A stretch of 64,000 nt of DNA from Mycolicibacterium sp. CR10 (GTDB lineage Bacteria > Actinomycetota > Actinomycetes > Mycobacteriales > Mycobacteriaceae), in assembly GCF_005222675.1 (NCBI RefSeq), contig NZ_STGE01000032.1, forward strand, positions 62,001 to 126,000, in the 5' to 3' direction. This document shows, piece after piece, positions 43,980 to 50,648 of the stretch (position 1 is its first letter; the number at the start of each line of letters is the position of its first letter). Below the pieces are notes generated by a model. That model saw only the letters and a list, made by a program, of their open reading frames with translations. It was not told where the DNA came from and made no database searches. The translations under genes and the position numbers were made by a program.

Positions 43980-44402
43980 ATGAAACAAGGCCAAGAGCTG
44001 AGTTTCGATGGCTTCGACGACGAGGGCCGGCCCGTTCTCATCACCCGGGCGGCCCCCGCCTACGAGGAACAGCACCGCAAGCGAGTACGAAAGTATCTGG
44101 CTCTGATGTCGTTCCGCATTCCAGCGCTCATCCTCGCTGCCGCGGCCTACGGAATCTGGCACAACGGATTGATCTCGTTGGGGATCATCGTGCTCTCGAT
44201 TCCGTTGCCGTGGATGGCGGTTCTGATCGCCAACGACCGGCCGCCCAGGCGGGCCGAGGAGCCCAGGCGATACGAATCGAAGGGTCGCATACCGCTTTTC
44301 CCGACCGCCGAACGTCCGGCGATCTACGGAGCGCGACCGGTACCGGAGTCGCCGCGGGACGCGGCCGAGTCGCACGATTTCGGCGGCGACGTTCCTCGCT
44401 GA
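43980..44402 (+). CDS. DUF3099 membrane protein
   Basis: A 140-residue protein (MKQGQELSFDGFDDEGRPVL) with two adjacent membrane spans (about residues 45-85: FRIPALILAAAAYGIWH and LISLGIIVLSIPLPWMAVLI) and a hydrophilic tail. It fits the DUF3099 family and matches Rv2709. ATG 43980 is chosen because the conserved MK start follows, although GGAGGA lies only a base or two upstream; ATG 43962 would add six residues. Divergent from the interrupted DUF3039 gene. Confidence 0.82.
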   Translation: MKQGQELSFDGFDDEGRPVLITRAAPAYEEQHRKRVRKYLALMSFRIPALILAAAAYGIWHNGLISLGIIVLSIPLPWMAVLIANDRPPRRAEEPRRYESKGRIPLFPTAERPAIYGARPVPESPRDAAESHDFGGDVPR

Positions 44403-44485
44403 GCGTCTTCTTGCCCACTTCTCAGCACATTCTCAGGTCGACCTCCGATAACCGCAGCTCAGGAGGTGTGAACTGACGCAGCGGT

Positions 44486-44514
44486 GGGAACTCTGAGCGG
44501 GTATGAGGCGTTGT
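44486..44514 (+). promoter_or_regulatory. SigE/SigH-type promoter of sigB
   Basis: GGGAACT (44486-44492), a 16-base spacer, then CGTTGT (44509-44514). This matches the GGAAC/CGTT promoter class used by the mycobacterial ECF factors SigE, SigH and SigL, which are known to drive sigB in M. tuberculosis. The predicted start is near 44520, about 30 bases before the sigB ATG. Confidence 0.8.
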
Positions 44515-44550
44515 AGCTCATGAAAGGTTCGACCCGATCAGGAGGCCGTA

Positions 44551-45507
44551 ATGGCAATTGCCACCATTCGCAGTGACCAAGACCTGGACGCTCAGAGCCC
44601 AGCCGCGGACCTGGTGCGCGTGTATTTGAACGGAATCGGCAAGACCGCGTTGCTCACCGCGGCCGACGAGGTCGAACTGGCCAAACGAATCGAGGCCGGG
44701 CTATACGCGAAGCATTTGCTGGAAACTCGGAAACGCTTGGGCGACAACCGCAAACGCGATCTCGCCGCCGTGGTGCGCGATGGCGAAGCGGCGCGGCGCC
44801 ATCTGCTCGAAGCGAACCTGCGGCTGGTGGTGTCGCTGGCCAAGCGCTACACCGGGCGCGGCATGCCGCTGCTCGACCTGATCCAGGAAGGCAACCTGGG
44901 TCTGATCCGCGCGATGGAGAAGTTCGACTACGCCAAGGGCTTCAAGTTCTCCACCTATGCGACGTGGTGGATCCGCCAGGCGATCACCCGCGGCATGGCC
45001 GACCAGAGCCGCACCATCCGGCTGCCGGTCCACCTTGTCGAGCAGGTCAACAAGCTCGCCCGGATCAAGCGGGAGATGCACCAGAGCCTCGGCCGCGATG
45101 CGACGGACGACGAGCTGGCCGAGGAGTCGGGCATCCCCGCCGAGAAGATCGCCGATCTGCTCTCGCACAGCCGTGACCCGGTGAGCCTGGACATGCCTGT
45201 GGGCAGCGACGAGGAAGCACCGCTGGGCGACTTCATCGAGGACTCCGAGGCGATGTCTGCCGAGAACGCCGTGATCTCCGAACTGCTTCACACCGACATC
45301 CGCTACGTGCTCACCACTCTCGACGAGCGCGAGCAGCAGGTGATCCGCCTGCGGTTCGGCCTCGACGACGGACAGCCGCGGACCCTGGACCAGATCGGCA
45401 AGCTGTTCGGTCTGTCCCGCGAACGCGTGCGCCAGATCGAGCGCGAGGTCATGGCCAAACTGCGCAACGGTGAACGCGCCGACCGTCTGCGGTCCTACGC
45501 CAGCTGA
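44551..45507 (+). CDS. sigB: Principal-like stress sigma factor SigB
   Basis: A 318-residue group-2 sigma factor: region 1.2 DLVRVYLNGIGKTALLTAAD, region 2 RLVVSLAKRYTGRGMPLLDL, YATWWIRQAITRGMADQ, region 4 GKLFGLSRERVRQIEREVMA. It lacks the long N-terminal extension of SigA. AGGAGG precedes the ATG. Upstream is an ECF-type promoter, downstream a strong terminator, then ideR. Matches Rv2710. SigB supports survival in stress and stationary phase. Confidence 0.97.
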   Translation: MAIATIRSDQDLDAQSPAADLVRVYLNGIGKTALLTAADEVELAKRIEAGLYAKHLLETRKRLGDNRKRDLAAVVRDGEAARRHLLEANLRLVVSLAKRYTGRGMPLLDLIQEGNLGLIRAMEKFDYAKGFKFSTYATWWIRQAITRGMADQSRTIRLPVHLVEQVNKLARIKREMHQSLGRDATDDELAEESGIPAEKIADLLSHSRDPVSLDMPVGSDEEAPLGDFIEDSEAMSAENAVISELLHTDIRYVLTTLDEREQQVIRLRFGLDDGQPRTLDQIGKLFGLSRERVRQIEREVMAKLRNGERADRLRSYAS

Positions 45508-45533
45508 CGGCAAATCCCCTGCCCGGATCGATC

Positions 45534-45565
45534 AGAAAGCCCGCCGGAACTCCGGCGGGCTTTCT
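45534..45565 (+). terminator. Intrinsic terminator after sigB
   Basis: AGAAAGCCCGCCGGA (45534-45548) and TCCGGCGGGCTTTCT (45551-45565) form a perfect 15-bp stem around a two-base centre (in practice a four-base loop). The hairpin is 27 bases past the sigB stop. The T-rich side is inside the stem end rather than a separate U tract. It should separate sigB from ideR transcription. Confidence 0.85.
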
Positions 45566-45659
45566 GCTGCGTCGGCCGGTGGGCACCCGTGTCGCCCGAT
45601 GATGCACCGCTGTTCAGGCGGGCGGACCGGTAGACTCTGTGCGGACGGAGGGTGTGCGA

Positions 45660-46352
45660 ATGAACGATCTGGTCGATACCACCGAGATGTACCTGCGAAC
45701 CATTTACGACCTCGAGGAAGAGGGCGTCATTCCGCTGCGTGCGCGGATCGCGGAGCGTCTCGATCAGAGTGGACCCACCGTCAGCCAAACCGTGTCGCGG
45801 ATGGAGCGGGACGGACTTCTTCATGTCGCGGGTGACCGGCACCTCGAGCTGACCGACAAGGGCCGCGGCCTCGCCGTCGCGGTGATGCGCAAGCACCGTC
45901 TCGCCGAGCGCCTCCTCGTGGACGTCATCGGGCTGCCGTGGGAGGAAGTGCACGCTGAGGCGTGCCGCTGGGAGCATGTGATGAGCGAGGACGTCGAGCG
46001 CCGGCTCGTCCAGGTTCTCAACAACCCCACCACTTCCCCGTTCGGTAATCCGATCCCTGGCCTCTCCGAGCTCGGTGTCGGCGACGAACTGATCAACGAG
46101 ACCATCAACCTGGTCCGCCTCACCGAACTGCCGGCGGGCATGCCCGTCGCGGTGGTGGTGCGCCAGTTGACCGAACACGTTCAAGGCGATGCCGATCTGA
46201 TCGCGCGGCTCAAGGACGCCGGAGTGGTGCCCAACGCCCGCGTGACGGTCGAGGTGAACAACCACGGCGGCGTCATGATCGTCATCCCGGGCCACGAGCA
46301 GGTCGAGCTGCCGCACGAGATGGCCCACGCCGTGAAGGTCGAGAAGGTCTGA
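45660..46352 (+). CDS. ideR: Iron-dependent regulator IdeR
   Basis: A 230-residue DtxR-family repressor that binds Fe2+ and represses siderophore genes while activating iron storage. The HTH covers about residues 27-50 (RIAERLDQSGPTVSQTVSRM). Metal-site residues are in MRKHRLAERLLVDVIGLPWE and ACRWEHVMS. The C-terminal SH3-like domain runs from about 150 to 230. GGAGGG precedes the ATG, and TAGACT at 45631-45636 is a candidate -10. Matches Rv2711. No IdeR box was found elsewhere in the window. Confidence 0.96.
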   Translation: MNDLVDTTEMYLRTIYDLEEEGVIPLRARIAERLDQSGPTVSQTVSRMERDGLLHVAGDRHLELTDKGRGLAVAVMRKHRLAERLLVDVIGLPWEEVHAEACRWEHVMSEDVERRLVQVLNNPTTSPFGNPIPGLSELGVGDELINETINLVRLTELPAGMPVAVVVRQLTEHVQGDADLIARLKDAGVVPNARVTVEVNNHGGVMIVIPGHEQVELPHEMAHAVKVEKV

Positions 46353-46356
46353 GCCC

Positions 46357-47352
46357 TCAACCCGCCCGGCGGCCGAAACGCTGCCGTGGGGGTAGCCGCA
46401 CACCGAGCTGGCGGGCGAGGCGATATCCGGTCTGCGCCAGTTCACGAATCTGTTCAGGGCGCATCCCGGACTGAAGCGCCTGGTCCAGCATGCCGGCCAT
46501 CCGGTGCTCCCCGTTGGATCTGAGCGCCGCGTCCAGCGATATGCCCGCAAGCGGCCCGTCTCCCCGCGAATATGCCGAAAAGGCCAAGAGCACAAGCGCT
46601 TCCACCCGCCACGGCTCCGGCAGACGGCGAGACAGGTCGGCCCACAACGATTCGGCTGAGCCCGCGGCGTCCCCGACGGCGAGCGCGTACAGGGTGTCGC
46701 GCACCCGCGGGTCGGTCAGCGCCAGAGCCAGCCGGGCCAGCTGGTCATCGGCGAGCGGACGACCGTCGCCGATCTGGCCGGCGCAGGCGAGCGCATGCTC
46801 GATGTCGCTACGGACCTGCGGATCGGGACGGTTCGGATCGACCGCGTCGGCCTGCTCGATCGCCTCGGCCAGCGCAGCGCTGCGGCCGGGATCAGCGGGC
46901 GCGACGACGGCGACGAGATCGGAGCGCCGTCGGTACAGGCGCCGGCCATCCAGCACCGCGGCCGCCGCGATGGGCGATGCGTCCGGGTCCTCGACGACCC
47001 CCGCGCTGCCACAGCCATCAGCGCAGTACCACCGGCCGCCCGCGGCGACCCTGTCGACGACATGGGCGGCGAACAGCTCGACATCCCACCGCGCAAGCTC
47101 GACAGCGAGCTCGTGCGCCAGTTCGCGGTACTCATCGGCGCACATGCTGCAGGCCGCGCCTTCGTGGTCAACGATCACGGCGATCGCGATCTCCGCTCGG
47201 GACGCCGCCGCCAGCTCCGCGAAATGGCTCAAGGAGTCACCGTCCACTTCTCCGACCCCGTCACCGGGGAGGTCGGCGCGCAGCACGGCACCCATCTCGC
47301 CGTGGGCGGCGGTGACGAGCACCAGCGATTTCTCGGGTACGAAGCCGAGCAC
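46357..47352 (-). CDS. DUF4192 family protein
   Basis: A 331-residue protein of the DUF4192 family (LGFVPEKSLVLVTA at the start; GGRWYCADGCGSAG; YSRGDGPLAGISLDAAL; ALQSGMRPEQIRELA). Members normally have about 20 more residues ahead of the GFVPE motif. Here the frame upstream of the GTG at 47352 is open for only 15 codons and has no start, so the N terminus is short or the 5' end is damaged. Function unknown. Matches Rv2712c; convergent with ideR. Confidence 0.82.
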   Translation of the reverse strand: MLGFVPEKSLVLVTAAHGEMGAVLRADLPGDGVGEVDGDSLSHFAELAAASRAEIAIAVIVDHEGAACSMCADEYRELAHELAVELARWDVELFAAHVVDRVAAGGRWYCADGCGSAGVVEDPDASPIAAAAVLDGRRLYRRRSDLVAVVAPADPGRSAALAEAIEQADAVDPNRPDPQVRSDIEHALACAGQIGDGRPLADDQLARLALALTDPRVRDTLYALAVGDAAGSAESLWADLSRRLPEPWRVEALVLLAFSAYSRGDGPLAGISLDAALRSNGEHRMAGMLDQALQSGMRPEQIRELAQTGYRLARQLGVRLPPRQRFGRRAG

Positions 47353-47702
47353 GGCGGGGGCTTCCCTATTGCGTCGGCGTGTCGGTCCAGGTTGGTATCA
47401 GCGGCCTGACACGCGGCCGACGGGTAATTGATCGATTACGCGCGATGGGCCGTACGGATTTGCTGGCTGGCTAGACGGCCCGATTTGCCGGCGACCGCGA
47501 TCAGCATGTCGGGGCAAGTGGATCCGGCCAGCGACGCGAGCCTGGCGCTTTCGAGGAGTTCTGTTTTATGCCGGCTGCTCGGCAACGCATATTAACGGAT
47601 TCGACACCTCCATAGCGTGGCCGGAGGCTATTCTCAGCGTCATTGCAGCTAACCCATGCGGCGCGATGGCTTCGGTGGGTGCGTACTGAAGGAGTTGGGC
47701 GC
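47353..47702. other. Gap at left edge of the accessory island
   Basis: About 350 bases without a convincing gene, with lower GC than the core region in 47420-47640. It separates the DUF4192 gene, which belongs to the conserved backbone, from the accessory genes. It probably holds the promoter for the leader peptide/DUF2510 unit. No terminal repeat or tRNA fragment is visible. Confidence 0.4.
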
Positions 47703-47759
47703 ATGCTCGAGGTGATCGAGGCACGGGAGTACCGCGGGCAGGCGGGAGACAAGAAGTGA
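47703..47759 (+). CDS. 18-codon leader peptide
   Basis: MLEVIEAREYRGQAGDKK followed by TGA. It has a strong AAGGAG ribosome-binding site nine bases upstream. Its TGA overlaps the GTG of the DUF2510 gene (GTGA), so translation of the larger gene probably depends on the small one. It could be a coupling leader or simply the true, longer start region of the transcript. Its sequence suggests no specific attenuation mechanism. Confidence 0.45.
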   Translation: MLEVIEAREYRGQAGDKK

Positions 47760-48109
47760 GCCAACCCGAGGGGTGGTACCCCGACCCCGCTGGTGGCCCC
47801 GAGCGGAAGTACTGGGACGGCAGGCGGTGGCAGCTGGACGTGAGAGACCCGAGGGCCGAGCTGAACAGGGCGTATGCCAAGTCCTGGTCGGCTAACGGGT
47901 GGGCTGGAAGGTCGGCATTCTTCGGTGTTGCGTCGATCCTGGCGAGCGTCTTCTGCCTGGGTATCCTGTTCGGCCCATTAGCGGTGATCACGGGCCTTGC
48001 CGCAAGGCCCAAGTCTCCGCGCGGCAGGAGGCTGCAGGTGACCGGCGTCATCACCGGCTGCATCGGCTTTTTCCTGAGCTTGGCCTTCGGTGGATATCTA
48101 ATGGGATGA
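47756..48109 (+). CDS. DUF2510 domain membrane protein
   Basis: A 117-residue protein. Residues 1-30 are a DUF2510 motif (EGWYPDPAGGPERKYWDGRRW), the short W-Y-x-D-P module common in actinobacterial membrane proteins. Two hydrophobic spans follow (about 53-80 and 95-115), in a DUF4190-like arrangement with the GLAARPKSPRGRRLQ linker. GTG 47756 is the only start. Function unknown. It is the first gene of the island next to the DUF4192 gene. Confidence 0.82.
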   Translation: MSQPEGWYPDPAGGPERKYWDGRRWQLDVRDPRAELNRAYAKSWSANGWAGRSAFFGVASILASVFCLGILFGPLAVITGLAARPKSPRGRRLQVTGVITGCIGFFLSLAFGGYLMG

Positions 48110-48433
48110 GCCGCAACCCCTAGTGGGCCCAGCGCCAAAGCAGGCAACCCTGCCGCGCCGGTGCGAGGTCGGCAGCCGTGCTCCCCTCACTCCATATGTG
48201 GTCGGTGTTGTGTCGTCTCAGGCCCCCACCGGATGTTCCCCCCGTTCCAAGCCGCAGGCGTTCCGGGTCCGACGACGTTGGGTGGTTGTCGGTGGCGCAG
48301 TCCGAGACGCCGTCGATCCATGCCTCGCTAACTGTGTCCCCGTCGTCGGCGGAGAGAGCTTTGGGAAGGCATCACCACCGCGATGACGATCAGGCCTCTC
48401 CACACCCCTTCATGGTGCGCTCTTTATCCCCTT
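48110..48433. other. Gap without a supported gene
   Basis: About 320 bases. Short open frames of 60-90 codons occur in three frames, but none has a ribosome-binding site, conserved motif or typical codon use. The region lies between convergent genes (DUF2510 and an exported protein), so it needs no promoters. I see no clear terminator. Confidence 0.4.
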
Positions 48434-48775
48434 TCAGCAGAACTCAAAGGTGATGTCCCAGTAGCCCGAACCGCCATCCGAGACCTGGAACTGCCCAGAA
48501 GAATCGGTGGTGGCGTTCCACAAGGCGGTGAACGGCCCGCCCAGGCTGGGATTGGCGTCCACGACGGTGCCCATGCCGCCTTGGCCGGTGGGGCCGGAAG
48601 ACCACTCGACGCCCTGAAAGCTGGGCGGGGTCTGTGGCGTGCAGCGAGCCTGGTACTTGACGTACGCCTGACCGACAAGGGCCTCTAGGTTGGCAGGGTC
48701 GCCGTCAGCGTGGGCCGGGGCGGCGACGAGGAGTCCTGCGGCGGCGAGGGCGAACAAGGCGGCGGCATGCTTCAT
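48434..48775 (-). CDS. Small exported protein of unknown function
   Basis: A 113-residue protein with a signal peptide (residues 1-25, ending AAPAHAD) and a mature part that ends in GYWDITFEFC, with a second cysteine in ARCTPQTPP. The ATG at 48775 overlaps the stop of the upstream gene (ATGA), so the two are co-translated. No family recognised. Secretion to the envelope or medium is expected. Confidence 0.72.
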   Translation of the reverse strand: MKHAAALFALAAAGLLVAAPAHADGDPANLEALVGQAYVKYQARCTPQTPPSFQGVEWSSGPTGQGGMGTVVDANPSLGGPFTALWNATTDSSGQFQVSDGGSGYWDITFEFC

Positions 48776-49074
48776 GGGGTCACCGGATCGCAGCCGAGGA
48801 TGTCCTTTACCTGAGCCCGGCCCTCCTGGGCGCAGAACGCCGCCCGCATCGCCAGCGCCATCTGCTCGCACGAGGCAGCCGCCTCTGGAGTCGGCGGGTT
48901 CTTGCAACCACCCGGCCCGCCCGGCATTTGGGCGAACCAGTCCTCGCACATCTTCTGTCCCTCGGGGGTGGCGAACATCGTGTAGCAGACGTCGGCCTGC
49001 GCGGCTGGGGCCAGGGCCACTGTGAACCCGGCACTGAGGACGGCGGCTGCGGCGAGCGTCATGATCTTCATCAT
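48772..49074 (-). CDS. Small exported Cys-rich protein
   Basis: A 100-residue protein with a signal peptide (residues 1-27, ending PAAQAD). Six cysteines lie in the mature part (VCYTMF, KMCEDW, GGCKNPP, ASCEQM, AFCAQE, LGCDP), a pattern compatible with three disulfides. It is coupled to the following exported protein by an ATGA overlap. No family recognised; its neighbours are also small exported Cys-containing proteins. Confidence 0.75.
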   Translation of the reverse strand: MMKIMTLAAAAVLSAGFTVALAPAAQADVCYTMFATPEGQKMCEDWFAQMPGGPGGCKNPPTPEAAASCEQMALAMRAAFCAQEGRAQVKDILGCDPVTP

Positions 49075-49223
49075 CGTCCAATCATCTCGAGGTCGTGGCA
49101 GACCGCCTGCTCAGTTGGCGACCCGACCGTGCAGGGGTCACCGGGGAACACACCCCGACGACAGCCCGCAGTAGTTCTTTCTCCTCGGCGATAACAACTT
49201 TCATAACATTCACAATCAGTCAC
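49071..49223 (-). CDS. Possible 50-residue Cys-rich peptide
   Basis: From a GTG at 49223 the frame encodes VTDCECYESCYRRGER and further cysteines, ending MIGR. Its stop overlaps the next gene's start (ATGA), like the other pairs in this cluster. It has no signal peptide, and the frame is open further upstream without one. It may be the decayed 3' part of another Cys-rich exported protein gene. Confidence 0.3.
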   Translation of the reverse strand: MTDCECYESCYRRGERTTAGCRRGVFPGDPCTVGSPTEQAVCHDLEMIGR

Positions 49224-49369
49224 CTCGTTGATGCGCGAACTGACGCGCACCGAGGCCACTGATGAACGAGATTCGTTCGCCGTGCACCAGTTCACAGGTC
49301 CGACCACTTTCGCGTTTGTCGACCTGGCTGACCTCGACGACGGATCGTTTTCAACAGCGGCCGCTAGTC

Positions 49370-49681
49370 TCATCGTTGACCGGTGAGGTGCTGGTCGACA
49401 CACAACGCGCGATTAGTCGGTAGTTCGTACTGATCACAGTCGGGGAAGCCGGTCGAGCTCTGCTGTGGTGCGGCTATCCCCAGACAAGCCATCTGGTTTT
49501 GCGTATTCATCACTGGAATGTTCGCCTGCACAAAACAGTCATGGCACGCCTGGCTGTTTGAGACATTTGCCGGGGGCGAGCATGGGGCCGCGCTTGCCGG
49601 CGAAGCGACGAACACGATGTGCGCACAGACCAGGGCGGCTGTCGCCGCCAGGGTGATGAATGTCTTTCTCATACTTGTCAC
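49370..49681 (-). CDS. Small exported Cys-rich protein
   Basis: A roughly 100-residue protein with signal peptide (KTFITLAATAALVCAHIVFV, ending SPASAA) and cysteines in AAPCSPP, QACHDCFVQ, MACLG, PDCDQ and ALCVDQ. A GTG at 49681 overlaps the upstream stop (GTGA); an ATG three codons later is also possible. No family recognised. Second member of a coupled pair. Confidence 0.7.
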   Translation of the reverse strand: MTSMRKTFITLAATAALVCAHIVFVASPASAAPCSPPANVSNSQACHDCFVQANIPVMNTQNQMACLGIAAPQQSSTGFPDCDQYELPTNRALCVDQHLTGQR

Positions 49682-49956
49682 TCGTATCTGCTGTGGTCAC
49701 AGGGCAACTTAGGCTGCTTCTGTTGCGGGAACGTCTGCGGCAAAAGCTTGCAGTACTCGCACGAGGGGTTGTACCACGCCTTCTCGCAGTTGTCGCTAGA
49801 CGTCTGCGCCGTGGGCAGAGGTGCATCCTCACAGACGTATCGACCGTCACTGAGATACGAACAGCCAGCACTCGCGGGGGCGCTGACCACCACCGAGAAC
49901 GACCAGAGAGCCAAAGCGACCGACGTCACGAGTCCGAGGGTGCGTCCGGCGTTCAT
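49678..49956 (-). CDS. Small exported Cys-rich protein
   Basis: A 92-residue protein with a signal peptide (residues 1-30, ending SAPASAG) and cysteines in GCSYLS, YVCEDA, NCEKAW, SCEYCKLL and LPCDHS. The EYCKLLP and CEKAWYNPSC pattern resembles other short secreted mycobacterial proteins of unknown role. Coupled to the following gene by GTGA. Its promoter must lie in the AT-richer 49957-50060 stretch. Confidence 0.72.
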   Translation of the reverse strand: MNAGRTLGLVTSVALALWSFSVVVSAPASAGCSYLSDGRYVCEDAPLPTAQTSSDNCEKAWYNPSCEYCKLLPQTFPQQKQPKLPCDHSRYE

Positions 49957-50240
49957 GACCTAACCCTTACTATGTTGCAACGACTGTCGCCGACGACAAT
50001 ATATGGACCGTAGCTTCTTTGCTGCACAAATGTTCCGAGTTTGCGAAGAATTCAGTAACTTCGCCGCCCACCCCGAGGCGCCGGTTGGCCAGGGACGTCG
50101 TCGCAGGAGTGGTCGCTGATTATCGGCTGACAACCTCGGCGTGCCTCGCCAGTCGCCTTCGAGTTCAGGCCGCCCAAGAGCGTGGCGCGGACCTAGGGCG
50201 TTTCTAACCAAAGGGTTTGGTGTTGTGCCTGATGCTTCAT
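49957..50240. other. Gap between exported-protein cluster and recombinases
   Basis: About 280 bases, moderately AT-rich at 49960-50080. It has a small inverted repeat ACCAAA-GGG-TTTGGT at 50207-50221, 20 bases past the stop of the DUF6262 gene. The repeat may be a weak terminator or part of an element end. No matching copy was found on the far side of the recombinase genes. Confidence 0.4.
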
Positions 50241-50648
50241 TCAGGGCCGCTTTGGGAAGGTGATGACCACGTCGTCGGTAGGATGTGCTAGCTGGTGGCG
50301 GAGGTGCTCGTTTTCCAAGGTGAGCTGGTTGACGACACGCACGAGGGCGGGGACGTCGGCGCGGAGCTGTTGAAGTTCTCGGTTCTTATTGCCAATAGTG
50401 ACTCGCAGCTTCGCGATGCTTGCGCGAAGGCGTGCTTCGATTTCGGACGGGCCACCCCGATCTTTAACATGTTGGTAGAACTCGTTTTTCAGGTCGGTGT
50501 GTCGTTGGGTCAGGGCGTTGCGGGGAACGTCAGCTTCCTGAGCGAGGGCGACGATCGTGAGAGCACCGTTGGATCTTTCCGGGGTCCCAGCAAGGATGCG
50601 CTCCATAGCGGCGCGGATACGGTCGCGCTCATCGATGGCAGCGGTCAT
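50241..50648 (-). CDS. DUF6262/TnpC-like coiled-coil protein
   Basis: A 135-residue protein. An N-terminal helix-turn-helix-like part is at about residues 25-60 (GALTIVALAQEADVPRNALTQRH), and a coiled coil at about 70-120 (IEARLRASIAKLRVTIGNKNRELQQLRAD). This is the DUF6262 type, the counterpart of TnpC in Tn554-like elements, where a small DNA-binding accessory protein accompanies two recombinases. Its ATG overlaps the stop of recombinase 3 (ATGA), so it is the last cistron of a four-gene unit. Confidence 0.78.
   Translation of the reverse strand: MTAAIDERDRIRAAMERILAGTPERSNGALTIVALAQEADVPRNALTQRHTDLKNEFYQHVKDRGGPSEIEARLRASIAKLRVTIGNKNRELQQLRADVPALVRVVNQLTLENEHLRHQLAHPTDDVVITFPKRP

Noticed and set aside
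48123..48386. 87-codon frame after the DUF2510 gene
   Set aside because: No start signal, and the composition resembles translated non-coding DNA; two other frames are equally open here.
50207..50221. ACCAAA-GGG-TTTGGT as a terminal inverted repeat of the recombinase element
   Set aside because: No matching sequence was found in 56139-56449, and the stem is only 6 bp, so it is listed only as a weak hairpin.
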